Shown here in pieces: positions 1 to 9,300 of a stretch of 26,859 nucleotides of DNA. The stretch covers positions 1 to 26,859 of the forward strand of contig CAYOSH010000044.1 in assembly GCA_964406575.1 (NCBI GenBank), given 5' to 3'. How positions within the stretch are numbered: position 1 is the stretch's first letter; every line of letters starts with the position of its first letter. The notes below the pieces were generated by a model that saw only the letters and a list, made by a program, of their open reading frames with translations, was not told the DNA's origin and searched no databases. The position numbers were made by a program, and so were the translations under genes. The stretch comes from WTAW01 sp964406575. GTDB taxonomy: Bacteria; Acidobacteriota; Aminicenantia; Aminicenantales; Aminicenantaceae.

Positions 1-370
1 CAAATAAGTTGGGATTTATGCTGCCCTGTGTGGGGAATTTGAGCTTTAGGAGCAACGGAAGTTCCAGATAATCTATGGCTAGAGACTTTGATGCCAAGAC
101 GCTGAGAATACTCCCTTCGAGCTTTCCGCCCTTTTTAGAGTAGTAGAGCTCCGGTTGAAAGGCCAAATAGTCATTGACGTTGATCGTATAGAAAGCCCCA
201 ACAGTAAACCCGGTTGTAGATTTCCATGATACAGAAACCAAATTAGCCCCTTTTTGGCTCAACGTGGAGATATTGATCCCACCCTTCAATCCAACTTGGG
301 CGGAAAGGGGATAGACACACAAAAGAAACATTAAAAATCCAGTGATGATTAGAACTTGAATCTTCTTCAT
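1..370 (-). CDS. PorT-like outer-membrane beta-barrel protein, N-terminal part (gene runs off the left edge)
   Basis: Reading leftward from the ATG at 370-368 gives 123 codons without a stop, so the gene is cut by the window edge. Residues 1-25 form a clear signal peptide (MKK start, hydrophobic stretch, cleavage near LSAQ). The mature part begins with VGLKGGINIS, followed by alternating beta-strand-like segments, and near residues 106-113 has DYLELPLL. That opening and that motif are typical of the PorT / outer-membrane beta-barrel family (OMP_b-brl), usually 200-250 residues. The start is supported by a GGGAG ribosome site 4-5 bases upstream. Such proteins sit in the outer membrane; the specific substrate cannot be told. 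Its upstream region is the long scarred gap to the right, so no operon partner is visible. Confidence 0.8.
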   Translation of the reverse strand, partial: MKKIQVLIITGFLMFLLCVYPLSAQVGLKGGINISTLSQKGANLVSVSWKSTTGFTVGAFYTINVNDYLAFQPELYYSKKGGKLEGSILSVLASKSLAIDYLELPLLLKLKFPTQGSINPNLF

Positions 371-813
371 TATCTCCCTCTTTTTTTAAGATTAAATTTA
401 TCAGAAAAAAAATATCTTGTCATCATCTAAGCTTATAATACTTTTTATGAATTTGGTATTAAAATTATTTTTCTTGCATGAAATTTGATGTGCAGACAAC
501 CGCAAAATTAGTACATGAGCCATGTAAATGGTGAATAAGTATCACCGATAAGCTCTTTTACTGCTTGTGGCGCAATACCTTGGAGTCGAGTTATCACACT
601 TTGCAGGACTATTCCAGTCCTGCGGACCAAGAAAAGTAGAAGGTCAGAAGGGGGACGGACCTCAGTCAGAAGGGGGACGGACCTCAGAATTTCTTTTATA
701 ATCAATAAGTTAATTCGAATAATTGCCTTAGAAATTAGCTTAAGGACACTATTTTGGGGGTCAAAACACCCTTTTAAGCGGATAATAACAAAGCGAATGT
801 GATCTGACAGTAA
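371..813. other. Gap without a recognisable gene
   Basis: AT-rich DNA between the PorT-like gene and the PD40 remnant. It holds a perfect 8-bp stem with a 5-base loop at 603-623 (no T-run follows, so not a standard terminator) and a 22-bp tandem duplication at 643-686. Leftward and rightward open frames here are short and show no family resemblance. Confidence 0.6.
643..686. repeat. 22-bp unit in two perfect tandem copies (GGGGACGGACC type)
   Basis: The unit beginning GTCAGAAGGGGGACGGAC and ending CTCA occurs at 643-664 and again, unchanged, at 665-686. From memory, similar GGGGACGGACC / GGTCCGTCCCC words are scattered in genomes carrying REP-associated tyrosine transposases (RAYT); that link is an inference. 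No transposase of that type is in the window. Confidence 0.75.
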
Positions 814-1014
814 GAAAATATATTACTATTAGTTCACAGTGTGGCGATTGCCTGTAATTATATTGTTTCCGTAAAAGGCAGTGATGAATATGGCGTTGCT
901 GTGAATGAAAATTGGACTGAGATTTTTTTCTCTGGAAATCAGGACGAAAAAACATCAGTTATGCAAATTGTATGGTTGTCTAATTCCTGGAGTGAGCCGA
1001 ATATATTTAAATAG
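814..1014 (+). pseudogene. Remnant of a PD40 / TolB-type beta-propeller protein
   Basis: A frame open from just after a TAA at 811 to the TAG at 1012-1014 encodes about 66 residues without a convincing start codon. The stretch around SDEYGVAVNENWTEIFFSGN and then NSWSEP resembles one blade of PD40 (WD40-like) periplasmic proteins, which read roughly DE(F/Y)G..FSPDG.E.YF followed by a W(S/T)EP blade end. Only about one blade is present, and the reading stops exactly within the leader it shares with the downstream esterase-like gene (1000-1019). I infer an old gene fragment whose 3' part was replaced by the esterase cassette. Confidence is limited by the shortness of the match. Confidence 0.45.
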
Positions 1015-1025
1015 AGAGGTCTTCG

Positions 1026-1604
1026 ATGAGCAAGAGAATGTCTATATTGATTTTATCCGGATGCATTGTAAACCTTTTGTGCTTCTCACTTCCTGCAATT
1101 CAGCAAGAAATCCCGAAAGAAAGCCCTCCATTTCCAAAAGTGGAGATAAAGGATACAGAGCTAAGAACTCTCAAATCAAAACACGTTGGCGAGGAATACA
1201 AGATAAACATATTTTTCCCAAAAGATTATGATAAGGAAAATAGAAGATATCCGGTTGTCTATGTGCTTGACGCTGAGTACAATTTTGGCTGCGTGGCTTA
1301 TATAACAAGAAGGCTTATAAAAAACGGGGATATTTCCAAAATTCTGCTTGTCGGCATCGCGTTTGAATATGAAGAAGCATACGCTTCGAAAAACAGGGAT
1401 ATGCATGCCCCTGTTTATTTATCTGTGGGTGAGGATGAGAGCCAAAGAATGAGAGAGGGTTCGATCAATTTAAACGAAACACTATCAAAAAGAGAATATC
1501 CCCATCTGAAATTTCAATTTTCTTTGGTCGAAGGAGAGAATCACAGGTCTTTGTTTCCTTTTGCCTTTTCAAGAGGATTGCGGTTTGTTTTCTCTGGCAT
1601 CTGA
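1026..1604 (+). pseudogene. Esterase-like alpha/beta hydrolase with the catalytic-serine region deleted in frame
   Basis: This 192-residue product is a close paralogue of the intact 288-residue protein at 25800-26666. Both share the signal-anchor start, the conserved block around VVYVLDAEYNFGCVAYI, and the C-terminal blocks SVGEDESQRMREG and LVEGENHRSLFPFAF. Here residues 113-208 of the paralogue are absent: LLVGIA joins directly to FEYEEA. The missing 96 codons include GHSITG, the nucleophile elbow, so the putative acid (GEDE) and histidine (ENHR) remain without their serine. The reading frame is otherwise open. The start ATG has GAGAGG upstream, in a 20-base leader identical to that of the paralogue. 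A hydrolase function is not expected; a folded but inactive product is possible. Confidence 0.8.
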
Positions 1605-1651
1605 GACCTTCACACTGTTCACCCAGTGACAAACAAGCTTCTTTGTCTATA

Positions 1652-1687
1652 AGAATGGCATTAAATGCATATATTTCACGCCATTCT
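1652..1687. repeat. 36-bp palindrome, copy 1 of a dispersed family
   Basis: Arms 1652-1666 and 1673-1687 (15 bp, two mismatches) flank a 6-base spacer GCATAT; the core ends in ATATTTCACGCCATT. Related palindromes lie at 9562-9597, 11460-11491 and, decayed, 26714-26749. It sits about 50 bp after the stop of the esterase-like gene, the same place as the copy behind the intact paralogue. Confidence 0.75.
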
Positions 1688-1870
1688 GCTTTTAACAATG
1701 GATATGATACTATGCTGTTTAAAGAATAGTTGATTGATGAATTGAGATGGACCTGACATTTATTAAATTGAGTTGATAACGCATAAGTGGTAAGAATTAA
1801 GAATAAAATAACTAGAATTAATAAGAATAGTAGACAAAGCAGTATGCGTATTGTTAGGAGCAAAGGCATC

Positions 1871-2401
1871 ATGAATAAGACGAATGACATTGCGGTGAAG
1901 TTTCGCGAGGTTCAGCGTTTTCGACAGAAGTGGCTTTGGATCGCCATAGCTGTCGTCTTGCTTGGCCTCATCATCTCTTTCGGATACGGAATGATCGAGC
2001 AGCTCGTCTTCGGTCACCCTTGGGGCAACAGATCTATGTCTGATACAGCACTGGCAATAGTCGGGCCTTTAATGATCTTGATGGGGATCGGTATTTCCTG
2101 GCTTTTCCTTAGATTAAAGCTCCTCGTTGAAGTCCGGGAAGATGGAGTGCACATCCACTTTGTTCCACTGGCACGTCAGACAGTTCCGTTTAGGGACATA
2201 GTCGATTGCGAGGTAAGGACATACAGGCCGATGCGAGAGTACGGTGGTTGGGGTTTAAAGTATGGACGGGCCGGAAAAGCCTACAATGTCAGTGGCAACC
2301 GTGGTGTACAACTGAAACTGTCAAGCGGTAAGGGATTACTGATCGGATCACAACGCCCGGAAGAACTTGCACAAGCAATACAAGCGGGGATGAGGGGGTA
2401 G
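1871..2401 (+). CDS. Membrane protein with two N-terminal helices (resembles DUF6141)
   Basis: 176 residues from the ATG at 1871, which has TAGGAG about 10 bases upstream; the frame is open further upstream, but only in AT-rich, non-protein-like sequence. Two hydrophobic segments lie at about residues 22-44 and 62-80. They are followed by a soluble beta-rich half containing VREDGVHIHF, FRDIVDCEVRTYRPMREYGG and KAYNVSGNRGVQL. That layout and the YGGWG...NVSGNRGVQL pattern fit the uncharacterised DUF6141 group, whose C-terminal half looks PH-domain-like. The name is from memory. It ends only 3 bp before the dehydrogenase gene, so the two are probably co-translated. No enzymatic residues are evident and the function is unknown. 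Confidence 0.65.
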   Translation: MNKTNDIAVKFREVQRFRQKWLWIAIAVVLLGLIISFGYGMIEQLVFGHPWGNRSMSDTALAIVGPLMILMGIGISWLFLRLKLLVEVREDGVHIHFVPLARQTVPFRDIVDCEVRTYRPMREYGGWGLKYGRAGKAYNVSGNRGVQLKLSSGKGLLIGSQRPEELAQAIQAGMRG

Positions 2402-2404
2402 AGG

Positions 2405-3394
2405 ATGCGGATGCAAGCAATTGTCTATCAGAAATATGGCCCACCAGATGTTCTTAAACTTGAAGAGGTAGAAAAACCTACTCCCAAGGATAATGAAGTT
2501 TTGATAGAACTTCATGCAGCATCCGTAAATGACTGGGACTGGGGTCTTTTGAGAGGTAAGCCGTTCGTGAACCGCCTGCTATTTGGGCTTCTAAAACCAA
2601 AAACCAAGATACTCGGTTGTGACATAGCAGGGCAGGTTGAAGCGGTTGGCAGAAACGTAAAGCAGTTTCAGCCAGGTGATGAGGTATTCGGAGACCTATC
2701 CGGGTATGGTTTTGGCGGTTTTGCCGAGTATGTATGTGCTCGTGAAAATGTTTTGGTGTTGAAACCGGCCAGTATGACATTCGAGGAAGCAGCGGCCGTA
2801 CCTCAGGCGGCAGTCCTTGCCCTGCAGGGTCTTCGCGATAAAGGACAGATTCAGCCGGGGCAAAAGGTTTTGATCAATGGTGCGGGTGGTGGCGCAGGTA
2901 CATTTGCGGTGCAGATTGCCAAATCATACGGGGCTGAAGTGACTGGCGTGGACAGCACGAAGAAATTGGACATGGTGCGCTCGATTGGTGCGGACCACGT
3001 CATTGATTACACTCAAGAAGATTTCACTAAAAATGGGCAGCGTTATGACCTGATTCTTGATTTTGCGGCACATCATTCGATTTTCGATTACAAGCGTGTA
3101 TTAAGTCCCAAGGGAATTTATGTCATGGTCGGAGGTTCCATGGCTCGAATTTTCCAAGCTGTGTTCCTGGGACCATTGATTTCAATGGCCGGGAGTAAGA
3201 AAATGGGTATCCTGGCGCATAAACCAAACAAGGATTTGGCTTTTTTGAAAGAGCTTTTTGAGGCCGGCAAAGTAAAGCCTGTTATAGATAGACATTACCC
3301 GTTAAGTGAGGTTGCTGAAGCTCTGCGCTATTTTGGAGAAGGACACCACCAAGGAAAATTAGTCATAACTGTGGAACATAATAACAAGACCTAA
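2405..3394 (+). CDS. NAD(P)-dependent alcohol dehydrogenase / quinone oxidoreductase family (MDR, zinc-independent)
   Basis: 329 residues, the normal length for the medium-chain dehydrogenase/reductase quinone-reductase subgroup. The N-terminal GroES-like domain runs from about residue 1 to 125 and includes ELHAASVNDWDWG and LGCDIAGQVEAVG. The nucleotide-binding fold has GAGGGAGTFAVQIAK at about 160-174, then an acidic end of strand two near GVDSTKK and IGADHVIDY. The catalytic and structural zinc cysteines of true alcohol dehydrogenases are absent, so an NAD(P)H-dependent reduction of a quinone or enone-like carbonyl in the cytoplasm is more likely. The start could be the ATG at 2405 or the one at 2411; the latter has TAGAGG at good distance. 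It follows the membrane protein by 3 bp, suggesting translational coupling. Two TAA codons end it in tandem. Confidence 0.85.
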   Translation: MRMQAIVYQKYGPPDVLKLEEVEKPTPKDNEVLIELHAASVNDWDWGLLRGKPFVNRLLFGLLKPKTKILGCDIAGQVEAVGRNVKQFQPGDEVFGDLSGYGFGGFAEYVCARENVLVLKPASMTFEEAAAVPQAAVLALQGLRDKGQIQPGQKVLINGAGGGAGTFAVQIAKSYGAEVTGVDSTKKLDMVRSIGADHVIDYTQEDFTKNGQRYDLILDFAAHHSIFDYKRVLSPKGIYVMVGGSMARIFQAVFLGPLISMAGSKKMGILAHKPNKDLAFLKELFEAGKVKPVIDRHYPLSEVAEALRYFGEGHHQGKLVITVEHNNKT

Positions 3395-3397
3395 TAA

Positions 3398-3475
3398 AGC
3401 GCCGCAAAAGATCCTTTAAAACACGCAAGTCTTATCTGGTTCACGGTCTGGTCGAGCCTTGTCCACGGTGGAATC
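3398..3475 (+). pseudogene. C-terminal remnant resembling DUF6632, in frame with the next ORF
   Basis: Immediately after the tandem stops of the dehydrogenase, the same frame stays open and reads KDPLKHASLIWFTVWSSLVH, followed by GGIMLVQA, before and across the ATG at 3476. From memory, DUF6632 membrane proteins have a block of the type SLI.FT.WSS..H..IM..Q near their C-terminus. No start codon or N-terminal part is present, so the upstream two-thirds of that gene appears to be lost and its tail joined to the following membrane ORF. Confidence 0.5.
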
Positions 3476-3901
3476 ATGCTCGTTCAAGCGATCGTCGCAA
3501 ATCTGATTAACGTACTCGTGATCACTGTTTTTATTGCCCGCCTGAGTCATCGACCAAAGATCGAGTATTGGTTGGGAATAGCGCTTATCTCAACTCTTAT
3601 TCCACTGACTTATCTGTTCATTACAGCTGTTGGATTCAAGCGGCCTTTTTTATATTTTATACAGATTGGCCTGATGATCACATATCTTGTTGTCGAGTTA
3701 CTGTTGGATTATGTCTTAAAGGTCAATTTTCGCCAGAATCAAGGGGTCGTTATCCCATATGTCATGTTGTTCTTTGCGGGCACTGGCGGTATGATAGGAG
3801 TGGCCAACCATGCGGGCAAAGTCTGGACTGTTGTAACGGTCATAAGCTTCCTCATCATGGGAACCCTTGCGTTTATCCAGCGTTCGATCACTGGACAATA
3901 G
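3476..3901 (+). CDS. Multi-pass membrane protein of unknown function
   Basis: 141 residues with four or five hydrophobic segments: about residues 5-22, 30-50, 58-78, 90-108 and 112-134. The blocks IEYWLGIALI, VVELLLDYVLKVNFR and VVIPYVMLFFAGTGGMIGVA look like conserved loops and helices of a small integral membrane family that I cannot name. The ATG at 3476 has only a weak GGTGGA site close by. The first 7-8 codons seem to belong to the DUF6632-like remnant just upstream, so the protein is probably a junction product or uses a nearby start. It may be read through with the dehydrogenase transcript. The function is unknown. Confidence 0.6.
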   Translation: MLVQAIVANLINVLVITVFIARLSHRPKIEYWLGIALISTLIPLTYLFITAVGFKRPFLYFIQIGLMITYLVVELLLDYVLKVNFRQNQGVVIPYVMLFFAGTGGMIGVANHAGKVWTVVTVISFLIMGTLAFIQRSITGQ

Positions 3902-4187
3902 TTGATGATTTTCTCATAATATTTTCAACAACAATAGTCATAGTCACGCTCGGGAGCGTGCTCAATAACTGTCTAATAGTGCTTTTTTGCTCTGTCGTAG
4001 AGCTGCTTGACTTGCATCCCACAGCGAGAGCATTCCATATAAATATGCAAAGAAAAGAAGCGATAATAGCGGCCCACGCAGATCTAATCGATTCCTTGTG
4101 CTATGAGTGAATGTCAGCAACTTTCTTGGATTGTCGTCGTTTTTATATATAAACAGATTCTAAGCACAGAACATCTAAGGAGTAATG
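3902..4187. other. Intergenic region
   Basis: A CACGCT-CGGG-AGCGTG hairpin lies at 3945-3960 without a following T-run, so termination is doubtful. The rest is AT-rich and probably contains the promoter of the propeller gene, though no clear -35/-10 pair stands out. AAGGAG at 4177-4182 is that gene's ribosome site. Confidence 0.5.
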
Positions 4188-4889
4188 ATGTCAGAAAAAT
4201 TTAAAAGAAAATGTCAAAGAAAACAGTTGATCCTTATCACAGTGCTGGTGATGATGGCAGGCTTCATCATCCCGATTCTTGGTAACATGGGAGTAGGATC
4301 TGAAAAAGAAGAAGCCGGGCGTGTTCTGAAATTGTATGAGGTGCAGCGGATAGAGGATGCTCAGGCTGATTATTATTTAAAATCTCCGCGTGATATCCAG
4401 ATCGCCCCGGATGGCTCTCTCTTTGTGGTCGATGAGGACCAGTTACTTAAATTCGATGTAAACGGACAGTTTATAAAAAACCTTTATAAAAAGGGGCAGG
4501 GACCGGGTGAATTGGAGGGGATAAGTGACCTTATCATATCTGATGACGCACTCATTATTCTCCAGGGGCAGCCCAATAAACTTATGCTGATAAGTCATGA
4601 CGGTGAGTTTATCCGGGAGTTCAGGCCGGAACCCAGTGTATCCAGGTTGTGCGCTGTTCATGATGGCATCTTTGTGACTGCTCGCTATGGCCCCCCTAAA
4701 TTAGACAAAGTTGGGGATGAGGCGAAGATCATTGACCAGAAGCAGATCGTTAAGGATTTCGGGAGAGCGTACCGAAGGGTTCGGTTCAAACAGGATGATT
4801 CCGGGCAGGTCGAGATAAGGCCCGAAGTGTTTCGCTTCGCACCTCCTGTGAAGCATCTAAACGATGTCCAGCAGCTCAGAAGTGATTGA
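4188..4889 (+). pseudogene. 6-bladed beta-propeller protein, truncated at the C-terminus
   Basis: Two ATGs (4185 and 4188) stand in tandem; the second is 5 bases after AAGGAG and is preferred, giving 233 residues. A basic start and a hydrophobic segment at about residues 12-34 make a signal peptide or membrane anchor. NHL/6-bladed propeller repeats follow: SPRDIQIAPDGSLFVVDE, LLKFDVNGQFIKNL, GQGPGELEGISDL and KLMLISHDGEFIREFRP. The phrase GQGPGE between blades is characteristic of this exported family. Members are usually about 370-400 residues, whereas this one stops after three to four blades, 10 bp from the end of the convergent peptidase gene. I read it as a gene cut by the join to the neighbouring DNA. 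Whether the short product is stable is unknown. Confidence 0.7.
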
Positions 4890-4899
4890 GGAATTCTTC

Positions 4900-6315
4900 T
4901 TACTGTTCGATGGCTTTTTTTGCGATAGCTTTTTCCGCCAAGAACACAGCTTTATCAACGGCTTGTTTCAAACCAGGATAGATATTTCCAGGAATAAAGA
5001 CCGGCACTTCCACTTGAGGAGGAATGCCGATGCCTTCGTAGACCTTGCCATCCGCTGCCTCGCAAACCTCGTTGGACATTTCGAACCGCCAGCCATTGGG
5101 CAAATATTTTGTCAAAGCATTGGAGAGCGCCCCAGCCGTCGTGCCGCCAACTCGAGTCACATGCGGACAGGCCATCATGCAGATGACAAAACTCTCGGCA
5201 GCGCTGACGGTCCTTTCGCTCGTCAATAGAAACGTTGGGCCCGTAAACTGGAAATTTCCTTGAGGATGGACATAAAACTCCTGTTTTTCAGTGAATCCTT
5301 CGCCATAGACCGCCTTTTGTGTGAAAGCCAAACGCTTTCTATCGGCAAATCGGTTGACAATCATCATGGCGAGCCCATCGTATCCTCCGGTATTGAAGCG
5401 GACATCGACCACAACAGCTTCAACGCTCCTGAAATACTCCATGACCTGATCCATCGTCCATTCCAAGACCGCTAGGCTATCTGTTCGCGAAGACTCGAGC
5501 CCTGCGTAATCTCCCATGATAAAAATATTGAGATAGCCGATATTGGGTTTGATCTTCCCCCAAACAATGAAGTTATTTGCAGCTATTTGACAATCAACAT
5601 TTAAAAAATCATTTTTTATTATGGATCGGAGTTTTTCGAGAGATTTAAAATAGCGATCCATGGGTTTTTCAGACTCAAATTCTTGTTGGACATGCAAGCT
5701 CAATGCGTCGGGTTTTGTGCTGCCAATCCATCTATCGCCTGCCTGTAAAGAGACATGAGGATCATTAAAAGACCTTATGACAGCCGAAAAAATTTCAAGA
5801 AGTTCATCATCCGTGGTTTTAGCCGTCACCTGAGGACGATAAGTTTTATAGATCCCGTCCCAATCGACATGATGGAGCTTGAAGAAGGGATAATTTTCCT
5901 TGAATGCCTGGTAGAAGACTTCAAAGTTATATTCGGGATCCTTTGATCTTGAGGCGCGATCATTTTGACAAAACTCAGGCAGGGTGTCTAGCCTGTCATA
6001 GGTATAGCGAAATATCCCTCCTTTCGAGAACAGTGATAACTGGTCTGTATCATGAATCTCAAAGCGGTCAAATCTATTCTTAAGATCCTGTAAAGTCCCT
6101 TTTCTAACTTGCAGGCAGCTTATTTTTGTTGTGTCATAGTTGGTGTAGTTGCCCTGGTGGATGTGCAGGATCTTTCCATAACCCCTCAAACGCCATACTC
6201 CATCGAGTGCGACCGCTTTGTCTTGTTGCGCATGCGCCTGTCTTCCGTTCCAAATTGGCAGTATTAGAAACAACAAAACGGCAGAGCATAGGAATCTTCT
6301 TTTGGTGCGCGTCAC
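4900..6315 (-). CDS. Exported S41-family (tail-specific) peptidase
   Basis: 471 residues from a GTG at 6315-6313, preceded by GAGGA at 4-5 bases; no ATG fits as well. Residues 1-29 form a signal peptide ending at AHAQ, so the enzyme acts outside the cytoplasm. A helical region around 128-165 (FEVFYQAFKENYPFF...DW) matches the N-terminal domain of tricorn-core S41 proteins. The peptidase core has VVVDVRFNTGG at about 301-311, SERTVSAAESF at about 366-376 with Ser371 as the likely nucleophile, and GTTAGALSN at about 391-399. The C-terminus contains YEGIGIPPQVEVPV, the usual end of the S41 fold. No obvious PDZ domain is seen. It lies 19 bp after the stop of kinase 1 on the same strand and is probably its operon partner. 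Confidence 0.85.
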   Translation of the reverse strand: MTRTKRRFLCSAVLLFLILPIWNGRQAHAQQDKAVALDGVWRLRGYGKILHIHQGNYTNYDTTKISCLQVRKGTLQDLKNRFDRFEIHDTDQLSLFSKGGIFRYTYDRLDTLPEFCQNDRASRSKDPEYNFEVFYQAFKENYPFFKLHHVDWDGIYKTYRPQVTAKTTDDELLEIFSAVIRSFNDPHVSLQAGDRWIGSTKPDALSLHVQQEFESEKPMDRYFKSLEKLRSIIKNDFLNVDCQIAANNFIVWGKIKPNIGYLNIFIMGDYAGLESSRTDSLAVLEWTMDQVMEYFRSVEAVVVDVRFNTGGYDGLAMMIVNRFADRKRLAFTQKAVYGEGFTEKQEFYVHPQGNFQFTGPTFLLTSERTVSAAESFVICMMACPHVTRVGGTTAGALSNALTKYLPNGWRFEMSNEVCEAADGKVYEGIGIPPQVEVPVFIPGNIYPGLKQAVDKAVFLAEKAIAKKAIEQ

Positions 6316-6334
6316 AAATTCCTCATTATGTAAT

Positions 6335-9300
6335 TCAGGTTCCCTTCAGCCCAGCCAGCCTCTTCCTGGCATCTTCAATCTCAGGGAGGCCGGGATCAGC
6401 GTCCTTCCAGAGGGTGAGGAATTTCTCGTAATGGTCAATGGCTTTTGCTGTGTCTCCCGCTTTTTCATAGAGTCGCGCAATTAAATAGTCGAGTTTGGAC
6501 CGGATACCAAAAAAATCGATAATGTCGTATTCCCGATTGGGCGGGTTTATAAGTAACCAATATTCGAATGAGCGGTTCAGGCGCTCAATGGCTCTTTCCA
6601 TATCTCCTTCGTGTTCGTAGAGATCTGCCATACATTTTTGGTATAGCGGCGTAGTCGCTTTGACCATTCCTGGGATTTGATCAAATTCACTTCGGGCGGC
6701 TGCCCCATTCCTTTGGGCTGAATGGAGTGCTCCAAGCAGGAAGTGATAGTAATTCTTATGCAAGGGATTATACTTGCCGTTCTCGATTGTGTGGAGCAGA
6801 ATTTCGGCCTGAGTTCGAGCCGCCTGATAATCGCCCTTTTCGACATGAACGATTCCCTTTAAATATTGGGCATAGATCGAATGAGGATTGAAGTCTTCCC
6901 GATAGAGCTGTCCCGAAATTTTCTCAGCCATTTCAAATTCAGCGATAGCTTCATCATATTTACGTCGAAGGGACAGGATTTTCCCCAGGTTTTCATGGCA
7001 ATAGATTAAGGCTTGATCAGGTTTATTATTTTTAAGGAGGGTTAACGCCGCCCGGATTTCTTCTTCTGCCTTTGAATATTTGCCTTCGATGATGTAGGAC
7101 AGAGCCTTGTCTTGAGCAATGGCATTAATTGACTTTGGATTTCGATCCGCCCAATTTCGAAATTCCTCTCGGGCCTTATCTGCATCATTATTCATGAGGT
7201 GGGAGATGCCTTTCCAATAGAACGAACGTACATAGTCGGGGATTTGTTCAAATGCTTCGTCCATATAACGGATGGCTTCATCGAAATGGCCTAGCATCGC
7301 ATGGGTTTCCCAGGCTGAATGATAGGAGTTTCCGACATCTGGATGGACAGCAATGTATTTTTTTGCAGCCGAAATTGCGGAGGGAGGATCATTCAATAAC
7401 ACATTCGCATACGCAAGCATGTTGTAGCCGTTGCCTTCACTCGGATCTAATTCGAGGATTGCCTCTGCGGACCTCTTTACCTTTTCCCAATTACCTTCGC
7501 CCCAACTCATTAGGACATTCAAGAGATAGCTGCTCTTATCATTCGGATATTTCTCCACCAGAATTTGGCTGAGTTTTGAAGCTTCCTGGATGTTTAATTC
7601 AGAGGATGCCACTCCGATATCGATGATCAGGCGCTCCTTTTCTGTCGCTTTCTGGGAAAATTTTTTGGCCAGAGCCATCGTCTCTTTGATAAGGGAAATG
7701 TCTGCGAATGGATCGAAAATAATCATTCCCATCCTTCCCTGTGCCCAGGCCTTCCAGGTGTAGGCCATAGCAAAGGCAGGATCGATCTCTACCGCATGGT
7801 TAAAATTCTCCTCCGCCTCCTCGAATTCCCATTTCCACATGTTTTGAAGCCCCTTATAATAATATTTATAGGCTTCTAATGAACTCGTCGTCACATCGAC
7901 GATTTTGAATTCCTGATCGCTTTTTCTGGTGTCTAGATTCATCATCGAAGCGATGTCTGCGGTCAATTGATCGACCATATCAAGTATGCCCTGATCGTTT
8001 TGCGCGCCTTCTGCCCGTGATGAATCGATAATGGTTCCGCTTCCAACATCTGTGAGGTTAGCGTCGATGATGATCTTATTGCCGATTTTCATGATGCTTC
8101 CAAGAAGCATAGATTGCACTCCCGCCCGGGAGGCGACCTCAGAGGCCGATTTTTTATCGATGGATTCGGCATCCTGCTTGCCTATCTGGTTGAGGATATC
8201 GAAGAGCCTCTGGCTGCTCGTGACTTCGATGTCCTCGTAGCGGCTCAGGTTTGTGGTCAACAGGTCTACAAGAATCCTATCGAGATCTTCAATACCGGAA
8301 CGGTTTTCGAAGTACATGATAGCCAGAGAAGGTTTGCCGGAAAGCCCTGCATAGGGAGCCTTTTTTGCCCAAGGGCTCCAGATTAACAGTCCGACCGCAA
8401 TCACGACCAATGCTAAGATAAATGGAATCAGATTTCGCTTCAATCCAAAGCTTACTGTGATCTCTTTGGAGGGTGTGTGTCTTTTTTTTGGCTTGAGCCT
8501 TTCCGTTGTTGGCAGTCCTTCATCGATCCTCTCCAGTTCACCCTGAAGTTCTGTTGTACTTTGATATCTATTCTCCTTCTCCTTTTCCAGGCATTTTAAA
8601 ATCAGCTGACTGAGATCTTGAGGGATTTGTGAGTTAATGTCTTTAGGACCGACGGGGAATTCGCTTTTTTGTTTGACACCGACAGCAAAGGGAGTGTCTG
8701 CCTCGAAGGGCAGACGGCCCGTTGTCATTTCATAGAGAATGATGCCGAGGGAATAGATATCCGAACGCTGATCGACTTCATTGGCTTCCACCTGCTCTGG
8801 ACTCATATACTCGGGTGTGCCGATCATCACTCCGTATCCGGTGATCCCTTTTCCTTTAACTGTCCTGGCAATCCCAAAATCCATGATCTTGGCATCGCCT
8901 TGCTTATCGATCATGATGTTCGAGGGCTTCAGATCGCGATGGACAATTCCCAGTCGATGTGCCTCGGAGAGGCCTTCACATATTTGGCTGGCAATTCTTA
9001 TCGAGGTTCCAATATCGATCTTTACTCTCCGAATAAGGCTCTTCAGATCCTCACCGGGAACATACTCCATCGTGATGTAGTGCTGCCCTCTTTCTTCACT
9101 AAGATCATACATCCTGCAGACGTTGCGGTGAGAGATTTTCCGGGCAGTTGTCAATTCATTCCGGAATCGCTCGATCGTTTTTTTATCGGCGGCAATCTCT
9201 GGTTTGATGAGTTTGAGGGCGATTTCTTCCTTGGCCTTGGTGTCCTCAACCCGATAGACTCTGCCCATTCCACCTTTGCCCAGTTCTTCTATGATTTCAT

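Noticed and set aside
3945..3960. CACGCT/AGCGTG hairpin as a terminator
   Set aside because: The stem is short and no T-run follows on either strand.
4000..4100. 36-codon minus-strand frame with a C-x2-C pair
   Set aside because: It is too short, is flanked by stops and has no clear family; chance is likely.
3568..4110. Long rightward ORF overlapping the membrane protein in another frame
   Set aside because: Its first two-thirds is a frame-shifted reading of the 3476-3901 gene and shows no family pattern.
4864..5229. Rightward ORF across the propeller end and peptidase gene
   Set aside because: It is antisense to the S41 C-terminus and has no protein-family features.
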